In this document: in pieces, positions 40,901 to 52,740 of the stretch
Position numbering within the stretch: position 1 is the first letter of the stretch
Layout of the letters: every line of letters starts with the position of its first letter
NCBI GenBank assembly: GCA_954871525.1
Contig: OX940864.1
Location: 3,962,001 to 4,026,000 of the forward strand
DNA length: 64,000 nucleotides
Reading direction: 5' to 3'
From: Parietaria judaica
Lineage: Eukaryota; Streptophyta; Magnoliopsida; Rosales; Urticaceae
The notes under the pieces: generated by a model
The model's database searches: none
The model's input: the letters and a program-made list of their open reading frames with translations, nothing else
Told to the model about the DNA's origin: nothing
Position numbers and translations under genes: made by a program

Positions 40901-42170
40901 TCCTATAGCATTTCTTTATTTTACATTTTTTACAACCTTAAATTTCGAACCAATTGAAAAAATAATGATTTTAGGGCTTATACATTGGAATTTGAATATA
41001 ACAAGAGTTCTGATGCAAAAATATGCAAGGATTAAATTGTTGACGAGAAATGCCATAGGAAATGCTATAGAATTTCCTATAGAATTTCTTTATTTTACAT
41101 TTTTTACAACCTTAAATTTTGAACCAATTAAAAAAATAATGATTTTAGGGTTTATACATTTGAATTTAAATATAACAAGAGTTCTCATGCAAAAATATGC
41201 AAGGATTAAATTGTTGACGAGAAATGCCATAGGAAATGCTAGCATTTCCTATAGCATTTCTTTATTTTACATTGTTTACGACCTAAAAGTCGAACCAATC
41301 GAAAATATAATGATTTTAGGGCTTATACATTGGAATTTGAATATAACAAGAGTTCTCATGCAAAAATATGCAAGGATTAAATTGTTGACGAGAAATGCCA
41401 TAGGAAATGCTATAGCATTTCATATAGCATTTCTTTATTTTACATTGTTTACGACCAAAAATTTCAAACCAATTGAAAAAATAATGATTTTAGGACTTAT
41501 ACATTGGAATTTTAATATTACAAGCGTTCTCATGCAAAAATATGCAAGGATTAAATTTTTGACATTAAATTCCATAGGAAATGCTATAGCATTTCCTATA
41601 GCATTTCTTTATTTTACATTGTTTACGACCTAAAAGTCGAACCAATTGAAAAAATAATGATTTTAGGACTTATACATTGGAATTTGAATATAACAAGAGT
41701 TCTCATGCAAAAATATGCAAGGATTAAATTGTTGACGAGAAATGCCATAGGAAATGTTATAGCATTTCCTGTAGCATTTCTTTATTTTACCTTGTTTACG
41801 ACCTAAAATTCGAACCAATTGAAAAAATAATTATTTTAGGGCTTATACATTGGAATTTGAATATAATAAGAGTTCTCATGCAAAAATATGCAAGGATTAA
41901 ATTGTTGTTGAGAAATGCCATAGGAAATGCTATAGCATTTCCTATAGCATTTCATTATTTTATATTTTTTACAACCTTAAATTTCGAACCAATTGAAAAA
42001 ATAATGATTTTAAAGATTATACATTGAAATTTTAATATTACAAGAGTTCTCATGCAAAAATATGCAAGGATTAAATTGTTGACGTTAAATTCCATAGGAA
42101 ATGCTATAGCATTTCCTATAGCATTTCTTTATTTTACATTGTTTACGACCTAAAAGTCGAACCAATTGAA
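34901..42170 (+). repeat. Domain 3: AAAAGTCGAACC linkers and GACGTTAAATTCC monomers
   Basis: After about 34,900 the GTGCTTATAC and TTAAATAAATAATG forms disappear. Monomers carry GGGCTTATAC again, and the linker is often ACGACCTAAAAGTCGAACC, one base shorter than the domain 2 version. A new form combines AAATTTTAATATTACAAGCG with TTGACGTTAAATTCC near 36,711, 37,751, 38,965, 39,823 and 40,692; near 41,561 it reads GACATTAAATTCC. Related blocks at 36,463 and 37,503 are 1,040 bp apart. No gene or foreign insert was seen. Confidence 0.83.
39480..41239 (+). repeat. 869-bp pentamer tandem duplication
   Basis: Positions 39,480-40,370 match 40,349-41,239 at an offset of 869 bp (5 monomers). Shared marks are TTTATTTTGCATTG, GGAATTTAAATATAAC, GAACTAATTG, GACGTTAAATTCCATAGG with GAAATACTATAGC, CCTATCGCATTTC, AAAAGTCAAACC, ATATAAGAAGAG, GCCATACGAAATGC and AGGGTTTATACATTTG. 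The copies part near 41,240, where one has a GCTATAGC and the other a GCTAGC dyad centre. Confidence 0.9.
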
Positions 42171-45100
42171 AAAATAATGATTTTAGGACTTATACATTGG
42201 AATTTGAATATAACAAGAGTTCTCATGCAAAAATATGCAAGGATTAAATTGTTGACGAGAAATGCCATACGAAATGCTATAGCATTTCTTATAGCATTTC
42301 TGTATTTTACATTTTTTACAACCTTAAATTTCAAACCAATTAAAAAAATAATGATTTTAGGGCTTATACATTGGAATTTGAATATAACAAGAGTTCTCAT
42401 GCAAAAATATGCAACGATTGAATTGTTGACGAGAAATGCCATAGGAAATGCTATAGAATTTCCTATAGAATTTCTTTATTTTACATTTTTTACAACCTTA
42501 AATTTTGAACCAATTAAAAAAATAATGATTTTAGGGCTTATACATTTGAATTTTAATATAACAAGAGTTCTCATGCAAAAATATGCAAGGACTAAATTGT
42601 TGACGAGAAATGCCATAGGAAATGCTTATAGCATTTCTTTATTTTACATTGTTTACGACGTAAAAGTCGAACCAATCGAAAAAATAATTATTTTAGGGCT
42701 TATACATTGGAGTTTTAATATAACAAGAGTTCTCATGCAAAAATATGCAAGGATTAAATTGTTGACGAGAAATGCCATAGGAAATGCTATAGCATTTCCT
42801 ATAGCATTTCTTTATTTGACATTTTTTACAACCTTAAATATCGAACCAATTGACAAAATAATGATTTTAAGGCTTATACATTGGAATTTGAATATAACAA
42901 GAGTTCTCATGCAAAAATATGCAAGGATTAAATTGTTGACGAGAAATTCCATAGGAAATGCTATAGCATTTCCTATAGCATTTCTTTATTTTACATTTTT
43001 TACAACCTTAAATTTCGAACCAATTGAAAAAATAATGATTTTAGGGCATATACATTGGAATTTGAATAGAACAAGAGTTCTCATGCAAAAATATGCAAGG
43101 ATTATATAGTTGACGAGAAATGCCATAAGAAATGCTATAGCATTTCCTATAGCATTTCTTTATTTGACATTTTTTACAACCTTAAATATCGAACCAATTG
43201 AAAAAATAATGATTTTAGGGCTTATACATTGGAATTTTAATATAACAAGAGTTCTGATGCAAAAATATGCAAGGATTAAATTGTTGACGAGAAATGCCAT
43301 AGGAAATGCTATAGAATTTCCTATAGAATTTCTTTATTTTACATTTTTTACAACCTTAAATTTTGAACCAATTAAAAAAATAATGATTTTAGGGCTTATA
43401 CATTTGAATTTTAATATAACAAGAGTTCTCATGCAAAAATATGCAAGGACTAAATTGTTGACGAGAAATGCCATAGGAAATGCTAGCATTTCCTATAGCA
43501 TTTCTTTATTTTACATTGTTTACGACCTAAAAGTCGAACCAATCGAAAAAATAATGATTTTAGGGCTTATACATTGGAGTTTGAATATAACAAGAGTTCT
43601 CATGCAAAAATATGCAAGGATTAAATTGTTGACGAGAAATGCCACAGGAAATGCTATAGCATTTCCTATAGCATTTCTTTATTTGACATTTTTTACAACC
43701 TTAAATATCGAACCAATTGACAAAATAATGATTTTAAGGCTTATACATTGGAATTTGAATATAACAAGATTTCTCATGCAAAAATATGCAAGGATTAAAT
43801 TGTTGACGAGAAATTCCATAGGAAATGCTATAGCATTTCCTATAGCATTTCTTTATTTTACATTTTTTACAAACTTAAATTTCGAACCAATTGAAAAAAT
43901 AATGATTTTAGGGCTTATACATTGGAATTTGAATATAACAAGAGTTCTCATGCAAAAATATGCACGGATTAAATTGTTGACGAGAAATGCCATAGGAAAT
44001 GCTAGCATTTCCTATAGCATTTCTTTATTTTACATTGTTTACGACCTAAAAGTCGAACCAATCGAAAAAATAATGATTTTAGGGCTTATACATTGGAGTT
44101 TGAATATAACAAGAGTTCTCATGCAAAAATATGCACGGATTAAATTGTTGACGAGAAATGCCATAGGAAATGCTAGCATTTCCTATAGCATTTCTTTATT
44201 TTACATTGTTTACGACCTAAAAGTCGAACCAATCGAAAAAATAATGATTTTAGGGCTTATACATTGGAATTTGAATATAACAAGAGTTCTCATGCAAAAA
44301 TATGCAAGGATTAAATTGTTGACGAGAAATGCCATAGGAAATGCTATAGCATTACCTATAGCATTTCTTTATTTTACATTTTTTACAACCTTAAATTTCG
44401 AACCAATTGAAAAAATAATGATTTTAGGGCTTATACATTGGAATTTGAATATAACAAGAGTACTCATGCAAAAATATGCAAGGATTAAATTGTTGACGAG
44501 AAATGCCATAGGAAATGCTATAGCATTTCCTATAGAATTTCTTTATTTGACATTTTTTACAACCTAAAAGTCGAACCAATCAAAAAAATAATGATTTTAG
44601 GGCTTATACATTGAAATTTGAATATAACAAGAGTTCTCATGCAAAAATATGCAAGATTAAATTGTTGACGAGAAATGCCATAGGAAATGCTATAGCATTT
44701 CCTACAGCATTTCTTTATTTGACATTTTTTACAACGTTAAATATCGAACCAATTGAAAAAATAATGATTTTAAGGCTTATACATTGGAATTTGAATATAA
44801 CAAGAGTTCTCATGCAAAAATATGCAAGGATTAAATTGTTGACGAGAAATGCCATAGGAAATGCTATAGAATTTCCTATAGAATTTCTTTATTTTACATT
44901 TTTTACAACCTTAAATTTTGAACCAATTAAAAAAATAATGATTTTAGGGCTTATACATTTGAATTTTAATATAACAAGAGTTCTCATGCAAAAATATGCA
45001 AGGACTAAATTGTTGACGAGAAATGCCATAGGAAATGCTAGCATTTCCTATAGCATTTCTTTATTTTACATTGTTTACGACCTAAAAGTCGAACCAATCG

Positions 45101-48100
45101 AAAAAATAATGATTTTAGGGCTTATACATTGGAGTTTGAATATAACAAGAGTTCTCATGCAAAAATATGCAAGGATTAAATTGTTGACGAGAAATGCCAC
45201 AGGAAATGCTATAGCATTTCCTATAGCATTTCTTTATTTGACATTTTTTACAACCTTAAATATCGAACCAATTGACAAAATAATGATTTTAAGGCTTATA
45301 CATTGGAATTTGAATATAACAAGAGTTCTCATGCAAAAATATGCAAGGATTAAATTGTTGACGAGAAATTCCATAGGAAATGCTATAGCATTTCCTATAG
45401 CATTTCTTTATTTTACATTTTTTACAAACTTAAATTTCGAACCAATTGAAAAAATAATGATTTTAGGGCTTATACATTGGAATTTGAATATAACAAGAGT
45501 TCTCATGCAAAAATATGCACGGATTAAATTGTTGACGAGAAATGCCATAGGAAATGCTAGCATTTCCTATAGCATTTCTTTATTTTACATTGTTTACGAC
45601 CTAAAAGTCGAACCAATCGAAAAAATAATGATTTTAGGGCTTATACATTGGAGTTTGAATATAACAAGAGTTCTCATGCAAAAATATGCACGGATTAAAT
45701 TGTTGACGAGAAATGCCATAGGAAATGCTAGCATTTCCTATAGCATTTCTTTATTTTACATTGTTTACGACCTAAAAGTCGAACCAATCGAAAAAATAAT
45801 GATTTTAGGGCTTATACATTGGAATTTGAATATAACAAGAGTTCTCATGCAAAAATATGCAAGGATTAAATTGTTGACGAGAAATGCCATAGGAAATGCT
45901 ATAGCATTACCTATAGCATTTCTTTATTTTACATTTTTTACAACCTTAAATTTCGAACCAATTGAAAAAATAATGATTTTAGGGCTTATACATTGGAATT
46001 TGAATATAACAAGAGTACTCATGCAAAAATATGCAAGGATTAAATTGTTGACGAGAAATGCCATAGGAAATGCTATAGCATTTCCTATAGAATTTCTTTA
46101 TTTGACATTTTTTACAACCTAAAAGTCGAACCAATCAAAAAAATAATGATTTTAGGGCTTATACATTGAAATTTGAATATAACAAGAGTTCTCATGCAAA
46201 AATATGCAAGATTAAATTGTTGACGAGAAATGCCATAGGAAATGCTATAGCATTTCCTACAGCATTTCTTTATTTGACATTTTTTACAACGTTAAATATC
46301 GAACCAATTGAAAAAATAATGATTTTAAGGCTTATACATTGGAATTTGAATATAACAAGAGTTCTCATGCAAAAATATGCAAGGATTAAATTGTTGACGA
46401 GAAATGCCATAGGAAATGCTATAGAATTTCCTATAGAATTTCTTTATTTTACATTTTTTACAACCTTAAATTTTGAACCAATTAAAAAAATAATGATTTT
46501 AGGGCTTATACATTTGAATTTTAATATAACAAGAGTTCTCATGCAAAAATTTGCAAGGATTAAATTGTTGACGAGAAATGATATAGGAAATGCTAGCATT
46601 TCCTATAGCATTTCTTTATTTTACATTGTTTACGACCTAAAAGTCGAACCAATCGAAAAAATAATGATTTTAGGGCTTATACATTGGAGTTTGAATATAA
46701 CAAGAGTTCTCATGCAAAAATATGCAAGGATTAAATTGTTGACGAGAAATGCCACAGGAAATGCTATAGCATTTCCTATAGCATTTCTTTATTTGACATT
46801 TTTTACAACCTTAAATATGGAACCAATTGACAAAATAATGATTTTAAGGCTTATACATTGGAATTTGAATATAACAAGAGTTCTCATGCAAAAATATGCA
46901 CGGATTAAATTGTTGACGAGAAATTCCATAGGAAATGCTATAGCATTTCCTATAGCATTTCTTTATTTTACATTTTTTACAACCTTAAATTTCGAACCAA
47001 TTGAAAAAATAATGATTTTAGGGCTTATACATTGGAATTTGAATATAACAAGAGTTCTCATGCAAAAATATGCAAGGATTATATAGTTGACGAGAAATGC
47101 CATAAGAAATGCTATAGCATTTCCTATAGCATTTCTTTATTTGACATTTTTTACAACCTTAAATATCGAACCAATTGAAAAAATAATGATTTTAGGGCTT
47201 ATACATTGGAATTTTAATATAACAAGAGTTCTGATGCAAAAATATGCAAGGATTAAATTGTTGACGAGAAATGCCATAGGAAATGCTATAGAATTTCCTA
47301 TAGAATTTCTTTATTTTACATTTTTTACAACCTTAAATTTTGAACCAATTAAAAAAATAATGATTTTAGGGCTTATACATTGGAATTTGAATATAACAAG
47401 AGTTCTCATGCAAAAATATGCAACGATTAAATTGTTGACGAGAAATGCCATAGGAAATGCTATAGAATTTCCTATAGAATTTCTTTATTTTACATTTTTT
47501 ACAACCTTAAATTTTGAACCAATTAAAAAATAATGATTTTAGGGCTTATACATTTGAATTTTAATATAACAAGAGTTCTCATGCAAAAATATGCAAGGAC
47601 TAAATTGTTGACGAGAAATGCCATAGGAAATGCTAGCATTTCCTATAGCATTTCTTTATTTTACATTGTTTACGACCTAAAAGTCAAACCAATCGAAAAA
47701 ATAATGATTTTAGGGCTTATACATTGGAGTTTGAATATAACAAGAGTTCTCATGCAAAAATATGCAAGGATTAAATTGTTGACGAGAAATGCCATAGGAA
47801 ATGCTATACAATTTCCTATAACATTTCTTTATTTTACATTGTTTACGACCTAAAATTTTGAACCAATTGAAAAAATAATGATTTTAGGGCTTATACATTG
47901 GAATTTGAATATAACAAGAGTTCTCATGCAAAAATATGCAAGGATTAAATTGTTGACGAGAAATGCCATAGGAAATGCTATAGCATTTCCTATAGAATTT
48001 CTTTATTTGACATTTTTTACAACCTAAAAGTCGAACCAATCAAAAAAATAATGATTTTAGGGCTTATACATTGGAATTTGAATATAACAAGAGTTCTCAT

Positions 48101-48940
48101 GCAAAAATATGCAAGGATTAAATTGTTGACGAGAAATGCCATAGGAAATGCTATAGCATTTCCTATAGCATTTCTTTATTTGACATTTTTTACAACCTTA
48201 AATATCGAACCAATTGACAAAATAATGATTTTAAGGCTTATACATTGGAATTTGAATATAACAAGAGTTCTCATGCAAAAATATGCAAGGATTAAATTGT
48301 TGACGAGAAATTCCATAGGAAATGCTATAGCATTTCTAATAGCATTTCTTTATTTTACATTTTTTACAACCTTAAATTTTGAACAAATTGAAAAAATAAT
48401 GATTTTAGGGCTTATTCATTGGAATTTGAATATAACAAGAGTTCTCATGCAAAAATATGCAAGGATTATATAGTTGACGAGAAATACCATAAGAAATGCT
48501 ATAGCATTTCCTATAGAATTTCTTTATTTGACATTTTTTACAACCTAAAAGTCGAACCAATCAAAAAAATAATGATTTTAGGGCTTATACATTGGAATTT
48601 GAATATAACAAGAGTTCTCATGCAAAAATATGCAAGGATTAAATTGTTGACGAGAAATGCCATAGGAAATGCTATAGCATTTCCTACAGCATTTCTTTAT
48701 TTGACATTTTTTACAACGTTAAATATCGAAACAATTGAAAAAATAATGATTTTAAGGCTTATACATTGGAATTTGAATATAACAAGAGTTCTCATGCAAA
48801 AATATGCAAGGATTAAATTGTTGACGAGAAATTCCATAGGAAATGCTATAGCATTTCCTATAGCATTTCTTTATTTTACATTTTTTACAACCTTAAATTT
48901 CGAACCAATTGAAAAAATAATGATTTTAGGGCTTATACAT
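42171..48940 (+). repeat. Domain 4: shuffled monomers around a 1,555-bp HOR
   Basis: Marked by TTAAATATCGAACC, CCAATTGACAAAATAATG, TTTTAAGGCTTATAC, GAGAAATTCCATAGG, CATTGGAGTTTGAATATAAC and GCAAGGACTAAATTG. The rare junction GGATTATATAGTTGACGAG with GCCATAAGAAATGC occurs near 43,105, 47,082 and, with ATACCATAAG, 48,469. The first two lie 3,977 bp apart inside longer matching blocks, so a segment flanking the HOR has been copied to its far side. No gene was found; the 485- and 503-residue open frames here are discussed under rejected items. Confidence 0.83.
43209..47011 (+). repeat. 9-mer higher-order repeat, 1,555 bp, about 2.4 copies
   Basis: Units start at 43,209, 44,764 and 46,319. Monomer lengths in the first unit are 174, 171, 174, 174, 171, 171, 174, 173 and 173, summing to 1,555. 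Shared marks are GCAAGGACTAAATTG, GAAATGCCACAGG, TTTTTTACAAACTTAAATTTCG, AAAATATGCACGG, AACAAGAGTACTC, GCATTACCTATAGC and the one-base-short GCAAGATTAAATTG. The third copy is partial and carries AAATTTGCAAGG and GAAATGATATAGG; it departs near 47,012. The 171-bp monomers combine a 2-base loss at the dyad centre with a 1-base loss in the linker. Confidence 0.92.
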
Positions 48941-51900
48941 TGAAATTTTAATATTACAAGCGTTCTCATGCAAAAATATGCAAGGATTAAATTGTTGACG
49001 TTAAATTCCATAGGAAATGCTATGGCATTTCCTATAGCATTTCTTTATTTTACATTGTTTACGACCTAAAAGTCGAACCAATTGAAAAAATAATGATTTT
49101 AGGGCTTATACATTGGAATTTGAATATAAGAAGAGTTCTCATGCAAAAATATGCAAGGATTAAATTGTTGACGAGAAATGCCATACGAAATGCTATAGCA
49201 TTTCCTATAGTATTTCTTTATTTTACATTTTTTACAACCTTAAATTTCGAACCAATTGAAAAAATAATGATTTTAGGGCTTATACATTGGAATTTTAATA
49301 TAACAAGAGTTTTGATGCAAAAATATGCAAGGATTAAATTGTTGACGAGAAATGCCATAGGAAATGCTATAGAATTTTCTATAGAATTTCTTTATTTTTC
49401 ATTTTTTACAACCTTAAATTTTGAACCAATTAAAAAAATAATGATTTTAGCGCTTATACATTTGAATTTAAATATAACAATAGTTCTCATGCAAAAATAT
49501 GCAAGGGTTAAATTGTTGATGAGAAATGCCATAGGAAATGCTATAGCATTTCCTATAGCATTTCTTTATTTTACATTGTTTACGACCTAAAATTTCGAAC
49601 CAATTGAAAAAAATAATGATTTTAGGGATTACACATTGGAATTTGAATATAACAAGAGTTCTCATGCAAAAATATGAAAGGATTAAATTGTTGACGAGAA
49701 ATGCCATAGGAAATGCTATAGCATTTCCTATAGCATTTCTTTATTTTACATTGTTTACGACCTAAAATTTCGAATCAATTGAAGAAATAATGATTTTAGG
49801 GCTTATATATTGAAATTTTAGTATTACAGGCGTTCTCATGCAAAAATATGCAAGTATTAAATTGTTGACGTTAAATTCCATAGGAAATGCTATAGCATTT
49901 CCTATCGCATTTCTTTATTTTACATTATTTACGACCTAAAAGTCGAACCAATCGAAAAAATAATGGTTTTAGGGCTTATACATTGGAATTTGAATATAAC
50001 AAGAGTTCTCATGCAAAAATATGAAAGGATTAAATTGTTGACGAGAAATGCCATACGAAATGCTATAGCATTTCCTAGCATTTCTTTATTTTACATTGTA
50101 TACAACCTAAAATTTCGAACCAATTGAAAAAATAATGATTTTAGGGCTTATACATTGGAATTTGAATATAACAAGAGTTCTCATGCAAAAATATGCAAGG
50201 ATTAAATTGTTGACGAGAAATGCCATAGGAAATGCTATAGCATTTCCTAGCATTTCTTTATTTTACATTGTTTACAACCTAAAATTTCGAACCAATTGAA
50301 AAAATAATGATTTTAGGGCTTATACATTGGAATTTGAATATAACAAGAGTTCTCATGCAATAATATGCAAGGATTAAATTGTTGACGAGAAATGCCATAG
50401 GAAATGATATTGCATTTCCTATAGCATTTCTTTATTTTACATTTTTTACAACCTTAAATTTCAAACCAATTGAAAAAATAATGATTTTAGGGCTTATACA
50501 TTGGAATTTGAATATAACAAGAGTTCTCATGCAAAAATATGCAAGGATTAAATTGTTGACGAGAAATGCCATAGGAAATGCTATAGCATTTCCTAGCATT
50601 TCTTTATTTTACATTGTTTACAACCTAAAATTTCGAACCAATTGAAAAAATAATGATTTTAAAGCTTATACATTGTAATTTGAATATAACAAAAGTTCTC
50701 ATGCAAAAATATGCAAGGATTAAATTGTTGACGAGAAATGCCAGAGGAAATGCTATAGAATTTCCTATAGCATTTCTTTATTTTACATTGTTTACGACCT
50801 AAAATTTCTAACCAATTGAAAAAAATAATGATTTTAGGGATTACACATTGGAATTTGAATATAACAAGAGTTCTCATGCAAAAATATGCAAGGATTAAAT
50901 TGTTGACGAGAAATGCCATAGGAAATGCTACAGCATTTCCTATAGCATTTCTTTATTTGACATTTTTTGCAACCTTAAATTTCTAACCAATTGAAAAAAT
51001 AATGATTTTAGGGCTTATACATTGGAATTTGAATATAACAAGAGTTCTCATGCAAAAATATGCAAGGATTAAATTGTTGACGAGAAATGCCATAGGAAAT
51101 GATATTGCATTTCCTATAGCATTTCTTTATTTTACATTTTTTACAACCTTAAATTTCAAACCAATTGAAAAAATAATGATTTTAGGGCTTATACATTGGA
51201 ATTTGAATATAACAAGAGTTCTCATGCAAAAATATGCAAGGATTAAATTGTTGACGAGAAATGCCATAGGAAATGCTATAGCATTTCCTAGCATTTCTTT
51301 ATTTTACATTGTTTACAACCTAAAATTTCGAACCAATTGAAAAAATAATGATTTTAGGGCTTATACATTGGAATTTGAATATAACAAGAGTTCTCATGCA
51401 AAAATATGCAAAGATTAAATTGTTGACGAGAAATGCCATAGGAAATGCTATAGCATTTCCTATAGCATTTCTTTATTTTACATTTTTTAGAACCTTAAAT
51501 TTCGAACCAATTGAAAAAATAATGATTTTAAAGCTTATACATTGGAATTTGAATATAACAAAAGTTCTCATGCAAAAATATGCAAGGATTAAATTGTTGA
51601 CGAGAAATGCCAGAGGAAATGCTATAGAATTTCCTATAGCATTTCTTTATTTTACATTTTTTACGACCTAAAATTTCTAACCAATTGAAAAACATAATGA
51701 TTTTAGGGATTACACATTGGAATTTGAATATAACAAGAGTTCTCATGCAAAAATATGCAAGGATTAAATTGTTGACGAGAAATGCCACAGGAAATGCTAC
51801 AGCATTTCCTATAGCATTTCTTTATTTGACATTTTTTGCAACCTTAAATTTCTAACCAATTGAAAAAATAATGATTTTAGGGCTTATACATTGGAATTTG

Positions 51901-52740
51901 AATATAACAAGAGTTCTCATGCAAAAATATGCAAGGATTAAATTGTTGACGAGAAATGCCATAGGAAATGATATTGCATTTCCTATGGCATTTCTTTATT
52001 TTACATTTTTTACAACCTTAAATTTCGAACCAATTGAAAAAATAATGATTTTAGGGCTTATACATTGGAATTTGAATATAACAAGAGTTCTCATGAAAAA
52101 ATATGCAAGGATTAAATTGTTGACGAGAAATGCCATAGGAAATGCTATAGCATTTCCTATGGCATTTCTTTATTTTACATTTTTTACAACCTTAAATTTC
52201 GAACCAATTGAAAAAATAATAATTTTAAAGCTTATACATTGGAATTTGAATATAACAAGAGTTCTCATGCAAAAATTATGCAAGGATTAAATTGTTGACG
52301 AGAAATGCCATAGGACATGCTATAGAATTTTTCTATAGCATTTCTTTATTTTACATTGTTTACGACTTAAAATTTCGAACCAATTGAAAAAATAATTATT
52401 TTAGGGCTTATACATTGGAATTTGAATATAACAAGAGTTCTCATGCAAAATATGCAAGGATTAAATTGTTGCCGAGAAATGCCATAGGAAATGCTATTGC
52501 ACTTCCTATAGCATTTCTTTATTTTACATTTTTTACAATCTTAAATTTGAACCAATTGAAAAAATAATGATTTTAGGGCTTATACATTGGAATTTGAATA
52601 TAACAAGAGTTCTCATGCAAAAATATGCAAGGATTAAATTGTTGACGAGAAATGCCATAGGAAATGCTATAGCATTTCTTATAGCATTTCTTTATTTTAC
52701 ATTTTTTACAAACTTAAATTTCAAACCAATTGAAAAAATA
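48941..52740 (+). repeat. Domain 5: monomers shortened beside the dyad; 695/869-bp units
   Basis: Several monomers near 50,070, 50,245, 50,590 and 51,290 read GCATTTCCTAGCATTTC. Here TA is lost from the right arm rather than from the dyad centre, so pairing of the outer arm is out of register by two bases. GGAAATGATATTGCATTTCC near 50,401, 51,096 and 51,965 marks units spaced 695 bp (4-mer) and then 869 bp (5-mer), differing by one inserted monomer. HindIII-type TTTTAAAGCTTATA monomers return from 50,661 onward. GGGATTACACATTGG monomers also start here (near 49,626). No gene was seen. Confidence 0.82.

Noticed and set aside
44611..46122. 503-codon + strand open frame, the longest in the window, and many similar frames of 60-485 codons
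   Set aside because: They consist only of repeated satellite monomers read in one frame, made possible by the 174-bp period. They stop wherever a 172- or 173-bp monomer shifts the frame. No gene-like composition, intron, or recognised domain is visible.
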